Of a stretch of DNA of 64,000 bases, positions 18,348 to 28,083 are shown in pieces. Origin of the DNA: Thermodesulfovibrionia bacterium. Lineage in GTDB: Bacteria > Nitrospirota > Thermodesulfovibrionia > UBA6902. The position numbers and the translations under genes are program-made. Under the pieces are notes generated by a model. That model was not told where the DNA came from. It searched no databases and was given only the letters and a program-made list of their open reading frames with translations. The DNA is taken from contig JAUSMY010000010.1 in the NCBI GenBank assembly GCA_030646035.1, positions 62,001 to 126,000 of the forward strand, read 5' to 3'. Within the stretch, counting starts at the first letter, position 1. Every line of letters starts with the position of its first letter.

Positions 18348-20240
18348 TTAAGGCATTAATGTTTTACCCTCCATATCTTGGGAAGACATCCCAAAGCAGG
18401 ATAATACGGTAGGAGCAATATCCATCAAACTGGGAGAATCACTGTTTATCCTGAAATTGGAAAGCAAAATGCCGGGAACAATAGAGGGATCCATTATATG
18501 ATCACCGCTCCACTTTTTAAGGTTATCATCAAAAATATTCGATGGGGAACCGCCTATCGCGGTCTGCCATGACGCCCTGAAGCCCTCATGAAACCCAATA
18601 ACCATATCAGGGGAACTGGTTAGCTGATGGCCTGAATAAATATCCCTGCTCTTATAAACCTGCATAATTGCCGGCTTGCCATCATTTGTATCAGTCAGAG
18701 CAAGAAGCTTCTCTGATATCCGATCCATTATTTCATCAGCTTGAGCAGGATCCACGATCCCGAGCTTTTCCCTGCCTTTGATATTAAGGTATATGCTGCC
18801 GAAGCCGGTAGAGAAAGCCTTTGTATTATTCCAGTCAACATACTTAAAAAGAGGCCCGCCTTCTTTATCATCGGGCAATACTTTTTGTTTTAATGTCATA
18901 AATCCGTTTTCAACAAGCCATGAGTTAAGGTGCACTACCCTTCTGAATGTTGAAAACCCATGGTCAGAGAAAACCATAAAAGCGGTATCATCATCAAGGT
19001 GTTCCATCGTCTGCCCGAGGATACGATCCATCCTCCTGTAATAGTCATCAATTACATGGCCGTATTTTTTTGCATACCCTTCATCATAAAGCGGGTGTTC
19101 AGGGTCGATTGTTGACCAGAAAATGTGCTGTACCCTGTCTGTAGTAAAAAACGCGAACGCAAATAATCCTTCCCTGAATTTCTCAAGTTCACTCCAGAGC
19201 ATCTCTTCCTGTTCATCAATGATCTCGTCACACATTTTTATAAAAGCATCTTCATCGATCCTACCCTCTTCAAGGGCCTTGGTATCTTCAGACATGCCCA
19301 GTGTATAGAAAAGGGCAAGATCCCCGGCAAGTTCGCGAATATATTCGTCAGGACTGGTAATCACAAAGGCAGGGTCCTTTGGGTTGATCTGAACGGCAGA
19401 CATATAAAGTTCAAAATCAGGCTTTATCCCGTTCAGGTAAAATTTAACTATGCCGGATACTGTCTTCATCAGGCCGACTTTAAATTTAACCTCTACCCAC
19501 TCACTCCAGGCCGCCCTTTTTACAGTTACTTTATTGCCGTCAATATTTATTTCAATCCCTGAATCATCCGAAAAAATGCTGACGGCCATCTCAGTTTTAG
19601 CTTCTTCCCTGCTATTTAATTTTGCGACCCTTGGGCCTGATATATATGTCTTTATATTATTCTCATTTATATTTACTTTAATGACCTTTTCTATACCCTC
19701 CTCATTTTTAGATACCTGTCTGGAAGTATAAAAAGAATATTTCCCAAGCCCTCCTTTTATATCAGGCACTCCAAGGCCGGCATACAATTTAGCCTTATTC
19801 TGTTTTGGCTGAAAAGTTACAGGCCATTTTAATATCGTAGAAGAAATTCCATTAGCGGAAGTAATGTCCCAAAAAGCATCTCCATGCATGACGGGCAGGA
19901 ACATCAATTCCCTCTTCCCGAACATATTCTTGGGATTCACCTTCATAATGGTCAGCTCCGGCATGTAATCAACAGCTCTGCGGCCAATAAAATCAAATAC
20001 CCCGTGATACCCGGGATTGTTCCCAGTTGCTATCGAAGCCCATGCGACAGGGCTCTGCGCAGGATTGCTTGTTGCTAATGAAGAAAAAGAACCTGACTTG
20101 CTGAGATTGGAAAAGTTCGGGAGTTCACCTTTTTTCATTAAAGCAGATAAAATCCTGGGATCCAGTCCATCCATACCAAGAAGAATAACTTTCTTATAAT
20201 TATGCTTGATCTTAGACGGTTCAATATATTCTTTAACCAC
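18348..20240 (-). CDS. Type I phosphodiesterase/nucleotide pyrophosphatase-like protein
   Basis: A 630-residue alkaline-phosphatase-superfamily protein (COG3379-like). Metal-site motifs are VILLGMDGLDPR (D24), the nucleophile segment PAQSPVAWASIATGNNPG (S63 at the nucleophile position), TTDRVQHIFW (about 365-375), FMVFSDHGFS and SGDHIMDP near the C-terminus. No signal peptide or membrane segment is obvious, so it may be cytoplasmic or peripheral. The family hydrolyses phosphodiester or pyrophosphate bonds; members within polysaccharide clusters have unknown substrates. A ribosome binding site (AGGAGG) precedes the start. It lies between the SGNH gene and the YIDP/sulfatase-fold pair on the same strand. 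Confidence 0.82.
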   Translation of the reverse strand: MVKEYIEPSKIKHNYKKVILLGMDGLDPRILSALMKKGELPNFSNLSKSGSFSSLATSNPAQSPVAWASIATGNNPGYHGVFDFIGRRAVDYMPELTIMKVNPKNMFGKRELMFLPVMHGDAFWDITSANGISSTILKWPVTFQPKQNKAKLYAGLGVPDIKGGLGKYSFYTSRQVSKNEEGIEKVIKVNINENNIKTYISGPRVAKLNSREEAKTEMAVSIFSDDSGIEINIDGNKVTVKRAAWSEWVEVKFKVGLMKTVSGIVKFYLNGIKPDFELYMSAVQINPKDPAFVITSPDEYIRELAGDLALFYTLGMSEDTKALEEGRIDEDAFIKMCDEIIDEQEEMLWSELEKFREGLFAFAFFTTDRVQHIFWSTIDPEHPLYDEGYAKKYGHVIDDYYRRMDRILGQTMEHLDDDTAFMVFSDHGFSTFRRVVHLNSWLVENGFMTLKQKVLPDDKEGGPLFKYVDWNNTKAFSTGFGSIYLNIKGREKLGIVDPAQADEIMDRISEKLLALTDTNDGKPAIMQVYKSRDIYSGHQLTSSPDMVIGFHEGFRASWQTAIGGSPSNIFDDNLKKWSGDHIMDPSIVPGILLSNFRINSDSPSLMDIAPTVLSCFGMSSQDMEGKTLMP

Positions 20241-20285
20241 TATTTCCTCCTGTCACTCCAAGAATATTCTTCAGTATCCATCTCA

Positions 20286-21404
20286 TTATTTTTTCTCAAA
20301 AGTATCCTGTTTATTCATATACTCATAAATAGCATTCGCTGCAATCTCATGGCCGAATTCATTCCAATGCCCGTCATGTATAAAGGTCAGCCTTTTTTGC
20401 TTCTGTTTATAATAATCTTCAAAAACTGGCTCAAGATCAAGAAAATCAATGCCATTTTGACGTGCAGCTTCTTTTGCAATTAAATTCAAACTCAACGCAC
20501 CTGCTTTAACGCTTTCTACTTTATCAACCATACCATAAACTACTTCGGTAACACCGCCCATAACTATCAATAACTCTGCATTATTATTATCACATAATTC
20601 TTTCATTTCACTGAACACATAGTTAGTAACTATTTCATTGCTGGTTTTTTTAGCATTGATGGCAGTAATAGAGATATTCCCCTGATAGTAGATTTTATTG
20701 CCAAGAAGAATATCTTTAATATAGTCAATAGGTATTTTCTGCCTGAAAACTAAATATCTCCATATGGCACTTTCCCTTAGTGAGGAATACCATGGCCTGA
20801 CAAACTGTTTAGGCTCTTCTTCAATAACATCACCGTTTTCAATTTTTAATTTCATAAAATTACTTGCATAGGATCCCTGTAAAAACTCATATGATTCATC
20901 AAAGTCATTGTGAACCAATATTACAATTACCAGATCAGGCTCATATTTCATTACTTCATTTCTCAGCATATGAAGATATTGGGACATAGGAGCCCCACTA
21001 ATGCCAAAACGATAAACTTCAAATTTATTATTTCCAAGCTTGCTCTCCAGCTTCTCCGACAGACTTACATCAAAATCCAATACATGAGCCTCAACGTATG
21101 AATCGCCAATAACAGCTATCCTGTATTTGTCTGAATTTTTCTTAAGTGTGTAGTTGTCATGCCCGGAGTTCCATCCATTTGCATTAACACGGTATTTAGC
21201 TGCAACCTCATTTTTAACCCTAAACACACCGGTTTGATTAGGTGTGTACTTTATGACACCATTAACAAAATCAAGTTTAGGAAATTCAGAAGGGAATAAT
21301 ATAAATCGAAAAACAATAAATTCTAAAAATACAAGCAATAAGATTAAACTGGCTAAAATCAGAATGATGTTGATAAATAAGTTTTTAATCTGGTTCATTT
21401 TCAA
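20286..21404 (-). CDS. SGNH/GDSL-hydrolase-like membrane-anchored protein
   Basis: A 372-residue protein with one N-terminal membrane segment (about 10-34) and a periplasmic SGNH-type domain. Block I is AVIGDSYVEAHV, with the catalytic Ser in GDSY. FGISGAPMSQY supplies the oxyanion Gly region, and the C-terminal HDGHWNEFGHEIAANAI gives the Asp and His. Such proteins act as O-acetyl transferases or esterases on exopolysaccharides (compare AlgX/AlgJ) or as esterases. It is followed after 45 bases by the phosphodiesterase gene on the same strand. The acceptor is unknown. Confidence 0.75.
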   Translation of the reverse strand: MKMNQIKNLFINIILILASLILLLVFLEFIVFRFILFPSEFPKLDFVNGVIKYTPNQTGVFRVKNEVAAKYRVNANGWNSGHDNYTLKKNSDKYRIAVIGDSYVEAHVLDFDVSLSEKLESKLGNNKFEVYRFGISGAPMSQYLHMLRNEVMKYEPDLVIVILVHNDFDESYEFLQGSYASNFMKLKIENGDVIEEEPKQFVRPWYSSLRESAIWRYLVFRQKIPIDYIKDILLGNKIYYQGNISITAINAKKTSNEIVTNYVFSEMKELCDNNNAELLIVMGGVTEVVYGMVDKVESVKAGALSLNLIAKEAARQNGIDFLDLEPVFEDYYKQKQKRLTFIHDGHWNEFGHEIAANAIYEYMNKQDTFEKK

Positions 21405-21516
21405 TAATTGATATTCAACATTATGTAAATAGACAATAAGTATAAAAATTAATTATTCTTTAAACAATATTTTCAATTAAAAAAAGGTTCCGGACTTTCA
21501 TATTACGCTTTTGCCA

Positions 21517-23151
21517 TTAAAATTCAACAGTAAACATTACTATATTATCTTTATAATAATCATTCGTTACAGTTAAAGACAGTTTGTCCCTATATGCCAT
21601 TATTGTTTTTTTACTTTTAATAACAATTTTTTTTGTACTGTTGTTAGGGAAATTCAAATCCAGCCATGACTTGATGCTGTATCCGGCTGGATATTCAACT
21701 TCTTTGGCATATGGAATCTTATTTCCGTAAGAAGCGATACCATCAGGAAAATCATATATATATATATCTGCATTATCAGGCAATGTTGGCAGGGTTTCAG
21801 CAATTCTTCCAAAAAGTAAATCGGATATCTCTCCACTATCTTTCCACTCTCCATAGGTTTTAATAAGCGGCGAATATAATAAAAGTGAGCCTGATATCAC
21901 AAATGTTGATGTAAATATTATGGCAGAAACCCTAACAGAAGATAACTTGCCGTGAATAGTCCCGAAACCTCCTTTTCTTATCTTTTGAACAAGAGAAATA
22001 TAACTCTCAATGAGTAAAATTGAGAGTAACGCACTGAAGGGAATTGTGGAGATATAAAGATAGTAACGGCCGGATATTAGTGTCGCCATGTAAACACAAA
22101 GAGGCAAAAACAGCCAAATCAGTAAAAAAGCTGCCGCTTTCAAATGATTTATTTCAACAAAATATTTTACTATTTTTTCACTATGATAACTTCCTCTTAT
22201 AAAAGCTAAACCAAAAACTAAAATTACAAATATTTGTACCGCAACAGGGGAGAGGGAAGAGACTGATGTGCCGAACTTAAGGAAATCAACAGGATATATA
22301 AGGACTATAAAATATCTCGAAAGAATCTCAATAAGAACTTTAGATATTTCGAGAATTCCATGCGGCCTCTCAGCATATCCACCGATGCCGCCTAACACAT
22401 ATATACGCATTGAAAAATATATTAAGGTAACTATCAAGTATGGAGAACACTTGCTAAGAGATTGAACCAGCCCTGCCCTGATAGATTTATTATCTAAGAA
22501 ATATGAAATCATTACATATGAGAAAACCAAAGGCGGTAATATAATAGCTATCTCTTTTGCACCAATTGCAATCAAATAAAACAAAACAGAAAATAAATAA
22601 TATATTCTTCCGCGTGATTTCATAGAGTAATATTTAAAAAATGATAATATCGATAGCAGCACAAACAGTGTTGATAAAATATCCATTCTTCGAACATTAG
22701 CCGGTACAGTTTCAACCAAAAGTGGATGGGTTGTAAAGATAATTGCTCCTAACCAGGCTATGGTTTGCCTGCCATTAGCAAGAAATTTTACAATCATAAA
22801 AACCAGAACAGACACTAAACAATGAAGAATCAGATCCGTCAAATGATAACCAAAGGGATCCAGTTTCCACATGTAATAATCCATGCTATATGATAATACG
22901 GAAATAGGGCGGTACCATCTATGGAAATTCAGTGCATCCGGAATAGCATTAAGTCCCGGCTCAGTAAATATTCTAAATATGTCACTGAAGGAATTAATCC
23001 GGCATGTATCAATTAAAGATATGGCATCCATGCCGGTAAAAAAACAACCAAGAATATCTTGATAAGTCAGAATAGCTATAAGGGCTACGGTAAGAAGCGG
23101 AAAAACTGTTATAAAGATTTTGAAGAGGTTATTCCCAAACCTGCCTCTCAT
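21517..23151 (-). CDS. TMTC/PMT-like polytopic glycosyltransferase, paralogue A
   Basis: A 544-residue protein with about 11-12 membrane segments. The first periplasmic loop holds FTGMDAISLIDTCR, and HRWYRPISVLSYSMDYYMW follows at about residue 78, as in the N-terminal halves of TMTC-type O-mannosyltransferases and related bacterial proteins. FTTHPLLVETVPANVRRMDIL marks the next loop. A soluble tail from about residue 440 carries a YDFPDG segment. The frame ends three bases after the GMC oxidoreductase on the same strand. Two close paralogues (26132-28081 and 28084-29742) lie in the same run, so the three probably add successive sugars of one glycan. Donor identity is unknown. Function by family is solid; specificity is not. 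Confidence 0.72.
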   Translation of the reverse strand: MRGRFGNNLFKIFITVFPLLTVALIAILTYQDILGCFFTGMDAISLIDTCRINSFSDIFRIFTEPGLNAIPDALNFHRWYRPISVLSYSMDYYMWKLDPFGYHLTDLILHCLVSVLVFMIVKFLANGRQTIAWLGAIIFTTHPLLVETVPANVRRMDILSTLFVLLSILSFFKYYSMKSRGRIYYLFSVLFYLIAIGAKEIAIILPPLVFSYVMISYFLDNKSIRAGLVQSLSKCSPYLIVTLIYFSMRIYVLGGIGGYAERPHGILEISKVLIEILSRYFIVLIYPVDFLKFGTSVSSLSPVAVQIFVILVFGLAFIRGSYHSEKIVKYFVEINHLKAAAFLLIWLFLPLCVYMATLISGRYYLYISTIPFSALLSILLIESYISLVQKIRKGGFGTIHGKLSSVRVSAIIFTSTFVISGSLLLYSPLIKTYGEWKDSGEISDLLFGRIAETLPTLPDNADIYIYDFPDGIASYGNKIPYAKEVEYPAGYSIKSWLDLNFPNNSTKKIVIKSKKTIMAYRDKLSLTVTNDYYKDNIVMFTVEF

Positions 23152-23154
23152 AAA

Positions 23155-24765
23155 CTAAAATGCATTTTCTGATACCCGGACTGCGTTCGCCATTAGGGTA
23201 AATGTTAAATTTTTTGCCGGCAACCATGGGAAAGAGGTTCCATCAACAATATAAAGATTATCAAAATCATGGCTTTGACAATCTTTAGATAATGTGTTTT
23301 GGGTTCTTTCCAAAGACATCGGAATCGTACCGGCATAATGAATATTGGCCCCCATAGGACGTATGTGATTAGCCGCAGACGGAGCTATACATCCTAATTT
23401 CCGCAAAGCTTTTGTTATCTTTTTAAGAACCTTTTTAATTTCTTTATCTTCAACACACATTGATGAATAGTTTATCCCCAGCCTTAATCGTGAAGTTTTG
23501 TCGTCAGTCTCAAGAGTAAGGTAATTCTCTGTCCTTCTGCTGTCAAAAAAACTGACACTGGCAAGCCCCAACGCTGAATGTATATTCCCAAAAATAGACA
23601 AAGAAGTTTTCAGATCAAAAAACATACTCTGGATCAGAGGATGGATCATTGCAGTCTTTAATGTCGTGAGTTGAATATCAATATATTCTTTAGGGTTCTC
23701 CCGTTCAAGTTCCATTGAAAGCTGATGATACTGATAGTTTTCAGGGTTGAACTGCTTTCCTATCATGTTTAGATTTACAAATGGTATGAAAATTTGACGG
23801 TTGTCCATAAGCCCGCGCAATTTAATTATCTCACCGGTATTCTTAAAAACCGAATTTAAATAAATTTCTGAGGAACATAATGTCCCGGCGGCAAGGACAA
23901 GTTTTTCAATAGGAAACTCGTGGTTAATTCCTCCAGTAATAGACTGAGCAACTACATCTGTAATATGGTTTTTTGAGTCATATTTGAAATGACTTACGTA
24001 TGCATCAGGAACATATTTGAAATTGTCATATTGTTGACATTGATACAAAGTGGCAGACGGAGTATAAAGAGACCTCAAAGGACACCCCCATAGGCATCTA
24101 CCGCAATAACTGCATCCTTTACGATCTTCATAATCATCCTTGAGCACGGCTATTCTGGAACGTCCCATGTAACATCTAAGCTTATTGTTAAGATAGTGCT
24201 TATTTTTTTCATACTCAGACAAAAGAAGTTTTGAGTGCTCATCCAGATTAAGAGGTTCTGATAAATTCTCATGAAATGGAAAGAATTTCACAAGATCATC
24301 CCTTTCCCCTGTCACCCCAATCCTCTTAGCTACTTCATTATAGTAAGGTTCTATTTCATTATAGTTAAACAGGAAGTCTGCAAGGTCTACATCATCAAAA
24401 GGGCAAACACCTGCCGTCCATGCCTCTGCAAGCCCTCCGCGGGCGAATGATAAAACAGGTGAAAATCCTTTCAAGCTGAGCCCAAAACCGGGTGGCTTGG
24501 AAAAAACATAATTTTTACTGGGAGGGAACCCATAATACTCAGATCCATAGTCAGGATAGATAACCGCCTCATAGTTTTCTCCGAGAAAATATTTAACAGG
24601 GTCATCTAATTTTTCCTTGAGGCCATTTAAAGTATCATCAGGATTTACAGCCTCAGGCTTCTTATACCCTACGTCAAGCATTGTCACTTCATAGCCCTTT
24701 TTCAACACAGATAATGCAAAGTGAACACCGCTTGCGCCTGAGCCGACAATTAATACTTTATTCAT
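23155..24765 (-). CDS. GMC-family oxidoreductase with a CxxCxxCxxxC motif
   Basis: A 536-residue FAD-dependent oxidoreductase. The dinucleotide motif VGSGASGVHFA lies at residues 7-17, and the C-terminal block NIHYAGTIPMS and VVDGTSFPWLPAKN give the catalytic His region and FAD closure of the glucose-methanol-choline family. Four cysteines at C218, C221, C224 and C228 (GCSYCGRCLWGCP) form a ferredoxin-like pattern that could bind an iron-sulfur cluster. The gene is tightly packed between a small membrane protein (three-base gap) and a TMTC-like transferase (three-base gap). Oxidation of a sugar or polyprenyl-linked sugar hydroxyl, paired with the SDR at 25218, is an inference from this context. 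Sterol or alcohol oxidation is the alternative. Confidence 0.82.
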   Translation of the reverse strand: MNKVLIVGSGASGVHFALSVLKKGYEVTMLDVGYKKPEAVNPDDTLNGLKEKLDDPVKYFLGENYEAVIYPDYGSEYYGFPPSKNYVFSKPPGFGLSLKGFSPVLSFARGGLAEAWTAGVCPFDDVDLADFLFNYNEIEPYYNEVAKRIGVTGERDDLVKFFPFHENLSEPLNLDEHSKLLLSEYEKNKHYLNNKLRCYMGRSRIAVLKDDYEDRKGCSYCGRCLWGCPLRSLYTPSATLYQCQQYDNFKYVPDAYVSHFKYDSKNHITDVVAQSITGGINHEFPIEKLVLAAGTLCSSEIYLNSVFKNTGEIIKLRGLMDNRQIFIPFVNLNMIGKQFNPENYQYHQLSMELERENPKEYIDIQLTTLKTAMIHPLIQSMFFDLKTSLSIFGNIHSALGLASVSFFDSRRTENYLTLETDDKTSRLRLGINYSSMCVEDKEIKKVLKKITKALRKLGCIAPSAANHIRPMGANIHYAGTIPMSLERTQNTLSKDCQSHDFDNLYIVDGTSFPWLPAKNLTFTLMANAVRVSENAF

Positions 24766-24768
24766 AAT

Positions 24769-25215
24769 TTAATAACTATCTGCCTTTGGAATAAATTTCT
24801 GAAAAACATGTAACGGCATAAATAATACTACCGCAATAAGAAGGCTGAAGGCGAAAACCAGGAACCATGAGAAAACCTTAATGAAAAAGATTGTTTTACT
24901 CCGTACAGTCACTGAATCAAGTTTGTAGCATACAGGAGCATAGCTCTCAAGGATTGCTATCAGCAAGATCAGTTTTTTCCTGAAGATGGCATTCTTGAAG
25001 AATATAGTTGTGTACACATCAACCAGCTTAGTGAAAAAGGTGCCTCTTTGGGCAACAGCAAGCAGAACCTTGTCAAAATTACTCAAACCACTCTGGCCCG
25101 GGCTGCCTAAAGTGTGAGCATTGTTATACTTTTCAAGCACATATTTATCAGGATTTCCACTTATAAGGTATTGATAAAACGCCTTGCATTCATTATCTAA
25201 TCTGCTTGAATTCAT
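24769..25215 (-). CDS. Small membrane protein between the GMC oxidase and SDR genes
   Basis: A 148-residue protein that I do not recognise. The N-terminal half is soluble and helical, with the phrase NAHTLGSPGQSGLSNFDKVLL. A single hydrophobic stretch (VFSWFLVFAFSLLIAVVLFMPL) spans about residues 113-134. Its tight packing (two- and three-base gaps) between the SDR and GMC genes suggests it anchors the GMC enzyme to the membrane or serves as a small partner subunit, as small subunits do for some membrane GMC dehydrogenases. No Tat signal is seen. Confidence 0.65.
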   Translation of the reverse strand: MNSSRLDNECKAFYQYLISGNPDKYVLEKYNNAHTLGSPGQSGLSNFDKVLLAVAQRGTFFTKLVDVYTTIFFKNAIFRKKLILLIAILESYAPVCYKLDSVTVRSKTIFFIKVFSWFLVFAFSLLIAVVLFMPLHVFQKFIPKADSY

Positions 25216-25217
25216 AA

Positions 25218-26135
25218 TTAAATATTATTCAATGCCAGCGTGAGCATTTCATCGATACTTTTCATCTTTGGAATACGCCTTAATAAAACTGCGTTATCCT
25301 CAGCAGTCCCATCATAGCGGAATGAGGATAATTGTCCTATATTAACAGGCAAATAGGAATAAAAAAACTTTTCAAAAACAGAAAGTATATTTATGACAAA
25401 ATTCAAAGGAATATGAAAGGTTTTGGGCTCTTTATTAAACATATGACGATGAATACTTTTTATGAAAGCCTCAATTGTAATCACCTCCGGCCCGCCAATT
25501 TCATAAATCTCGTTATTGAATATATTTTCATTAATAATTGATAAGATGCAGTCAGACAGATCATCCACATAAACAGGCTGTATTTTTGATTTTCCATCTC
25601 CGAATATCGGAACTATTGATTTATCTGCAAGTTTCAGCAGGCTCTTTAGAATTGAAGACCCACTTCCTATAACTATCGTTGGCCTTACAATTGTGTAATT
25701 CATTGTACATTTCTTAACTGATTCTTCTGCTGTTTTTTTAGACTGAGCATAGTAATATTTTGAAATATCATCAAATTTAACAGATATCGAGCTGATAAAT
25801 AAGAAGTTTTTTACCGATGCCTTTTCGCACAATTTAATTAAAAGCTCTGTCCCTTCTACATTAGTCCTGAAATAATCTTCTGGCCTTGCTTTTCCTGTTG
25901 CTGCTGCAAAGTGCAAAACTGCATCAACAGAAGCCAGAAGATGCGCATAACGATCAGTATCAAACAAGCTGCCTTTAATAAATTTGAAATTTTTATACTT
26001 TGACAAAGACCCCAGAGTCACGTTTTCGTTCCTGCTGAGACAATAAACATTATCATATTCCTTAAAATTGATCTTTTTAAGAAAATTCATAGCGATAAAC
26101 CCGCTTGCCCCGGTAATGAACAAAGACATCTTCAT
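25218..26135 (-). CDS. NAD-dependent epimerase/dehydratase (extended SDR)
   Basis: A 305-residue extended SDR. The Rossmann motif is TGASGFIAMNFL near the N-terminus. The catalytic region has FISSISV and a YYYAQSKK segment with the Tyr-x3-Lys pair, and GDGKSKIQPVYVDDL is the substrate-domain signature. The target is probably a nucleotide sugar or a lipid-linked sugar ketone made by the neighbouring GMC oxidase; oxidation followed by reduction would give net epimerisation. That pairing is inference. It overlaps the upstream TMTC-like gene by four bases (ATGA), and the next gene starts two bases after its stop. Confidence 0.82.
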   Translation of the reverse strand: MKMSLFITGASGFIAMNFLKKINFKEYDNVYCLSRNENVTLGSLSKYKNFKFIKGSLFDTDRYAHLLASVDAVLHFAAATGKARPEDYFRTNVEGTELLIKLCEKASVKNFLFISSISVKFDDISKYYYAQSKKTAEESVKKCTMNYTIVRPTIVIGSGSSILKSLLKLADKSIVPIFGDGKSKIQPVYVDDLSDCILSIINENIFNNEIYEIGGPEVITIEAFIKSIHRHMFNKEPKTFHIPLNFVINILSVFEKFFYSYLPVNIGQLSSFRYDGTAEDNAVLLRRIPKMKSIDEMLTLALNNI

Positions 26136-28081
26136 AAGTTATGGGTTTCTTCTTTATTGTAAATGATATTTATTATCACATTATTATCCGATATATAATC
26201 CAATTGAAGCTTTATGTCATCTGGATAATCAGACAGCTCTCTTTTACTGTTTATATGAACTTTTATGCGACGATCCGGATAAGTCATAACTATCCATGAC
26301 TCTATACTGAATTCAGCATAATACCCAACCTCTCTTGAATGAGGAATTAACTTTTTATAAGAGGCTATGCCACTTGGGAAGTCCACCAAATAAATTACCG
26401 CATTATCAGGCAATTCAGTGATGATATTTGAAAGTTTCTCAAGGATCTCCCTAGAAATTGTACCTGTGGCTTCCCACTCCCCGTATTTTTTTAAAAGTGG
26501 TGAATACAGAAAGAGAGAGATTGCCATAGCAGCTATTACTATTAACTTAAGAATGTTAGTATTTTGAAAAGATATTTTCAGCGAATAGGAAGATGCCCGG
26601 GATTTTCTAATCCCTTGCAAAACAGTCCTGTAGCTTCCACATAAAACAATAGAGACTATCATGCTGAAAGGTATTACAGAAACGTACATATCGTGATGGT
26701 CAAATGTTAGCGTAGCGATGTAGATACCAAGAGGTATTAACATCCAGACTACAAGAAAAGTGATTAATTTCCCATGTTCCGAACAAATGAAAAACTCCAA
26801 TAACTTTTTCCGCTTATGGATTCCCATTAAACAAATAACAGAAAAGAGGATTAAAAAAAGAAGCGGTCTCAGGATGATATCTCTTGCTTTATAAAAATAG
26901 GTCTCAACCGTATGACTGCCCACATTACTCATTGCCTTTGAAAGAATTTCCAGCCCTTTCCCAATATAAGATTGCTGTATTACACTGTTAATAGAAGGAG
27001 AAATTATGGGATACATTAAAATTGAGATTACAGATGAAATCATTACTGTCATTAAAAGTATTTTAATATTATTAATTATTCTATTTTCTTCACAACACAT
27101 TATATCAAACACTTTCTTTCTGTAAAAGCAAAGCCCCATAAAAGCAACGAGTAAAGCTAAGACAAAGACAGTTTGTCTAAATATTGTCGTGAAAGGATCA
27201 AATAATAGATCCAGACGCAAAAAATCAACAGGATAAATAAGATCCTGAAAATAGGAAAAGACAATGTCAAAGCCGGAGTAAGTTAAAGTCAAAATTCCAC
27301 GGGACTCACCAAATGATGAAGCATATCCACCCATTCCGCTTAAAATATGCATGCGCCACAACAGGTATGCTACAGTTATAGCTAAGTATGGGATACATCT
27401 CTTTAATGAATATATAAACGTCTTAACAAAAGATGCGTTATCCGTAAAAGAGAAAATAAAAACATAGGAGAAAATCATGACAGGCACAATAACCGCAAGC
27501 TCTTTTGTAAGAAGAGCAAGCGCGTAGAAGAAAATGGAAAGGAGCAAATAGCTCCTTCTGCGCAAACCTGAAGTGAAGTATTTCATGAACAACATTAACG
27601 AAGGTAAAATGAAAAGGGTTATTATCATATCATTCCTTCTTGCTGTTACTGGAATGACCTCTACGTGTATCGGGTGAAGAGAAAAGATAAGGGCACAAAG
27701 CCAAGCAGAAATATCATCTTTACCATTTAGCAAAAATCGAGCAAAAAAGAATACTAAAATAGATACAGAAATATGTAACAATAACTGCATTAATTGGAAA
27801 CCAAAAGGATTGAGCCCCCAAATAAAATAGTCTATCCCGTAAGAAAGTTCTGCAAGCGGACGATACCAGGCAAATTCCTGTGTCATCGGCCTAAAAAATA
27901 ATTTTAAAACATCACTTAATGATTGAAACCTGCCCTCCTCAATTAAATTCAAACTATCAAGGCCCGTAAAAAAATAGCTAAGAATATCTTTATAAGCAAG
28001 AAATGTAATTAAGGCTATTGAACACACCATAAGTACGTTTAAGATATTTTTATTAGCGATATTAATATTTTTAAGCTTCAT
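26132..28081 (-). CDS. TMTC/PMT-like polytopic glycosyltransferase, paralogue B (with extra segment)
   Basis: A 649-residue paralogue of the proteins at 21517 and 28084. It shares FTGLDSLNLIEEGR, WYRPLAELSYGIDYFIW and FSLHPIHVEVIPVTARRND. It is about 100 residues longer than both sisters. The extra part spans roughly residues 325-396. Around it, one membrane/loop unit appears twice: YPVDF...GLCFYRKK at 283-323, then YFYKARDIIL...GIHKRKK at 395-426, the second copy resembling the single copy in paralogue C. The surplus therefore looks like an internal duplication or a recombination between paralogues. It overlaps the SDR gene by four bases. Sugar donor and acceptor are unknown. Confidence 0.72.
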   Translation of the reverse strand: MKLKNINIANKNILNVLMVCSIALITFLAYKDILSYFFTGLDSLNLIEEGRFQSLSDVLKLFFRPMTQEFAWYRPLAELSYGIDYFIWGLNPFGFQLMQLLLHISVSILVFFFARFLLNGKDDISAWLCALIFSLHPIHVEVIPVTARRNDMIITLFILPSLMLFMKYFTSGLRRRSYLLLSIFFYALALLTKELAVIVPVMIFSYVFIFSFTDNASFVKTFIYSLKRCIPYLAITVAYLLWRMHILSGMGGYASSFGESRGILTLTYSGFDIVFSYFQDLIYPVDFLRLDLLFDPFTTIFRQTVFVLALLVAFMGLCFYRKKVFDIMCCEENRIINNIKILLMTVMISSVISILMYPIISPSINSVIQQSYIGKGLEILSKAMSNVGSHTVETYFYKARDIILRPLLFLILFSVICLMGIHKRKKLLEFFICSEHGKLITFLVVWMLIPLGIYIATLTFDHHDMYVSVIPFSMIVSIVLCGSYRTVLQGIRKSRASSYSLKISFQNTNILKLIVIAAMAISLFLYSPLLKKYGEWEATGTISREILEKLSNIITELPDNAVIYLVDFPSGIASYKKLIPHSREVGYYAEFSIESWIVMTYPDRRIKVHINSKRELSDYPDDIKLQLDYISDNNVIINIIYNKEETHNL

Positions 28082-28083
28082 TC

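Noticed and set aside
21751-21768. Alternating TA run as a regulatory microsatellite
   Set aside because: It lies within the coding sequence of a TMTC-like gene, encodes Ile-Tyr-Ile-Tyr, and a change in length would only break the frame near the C-terminus.
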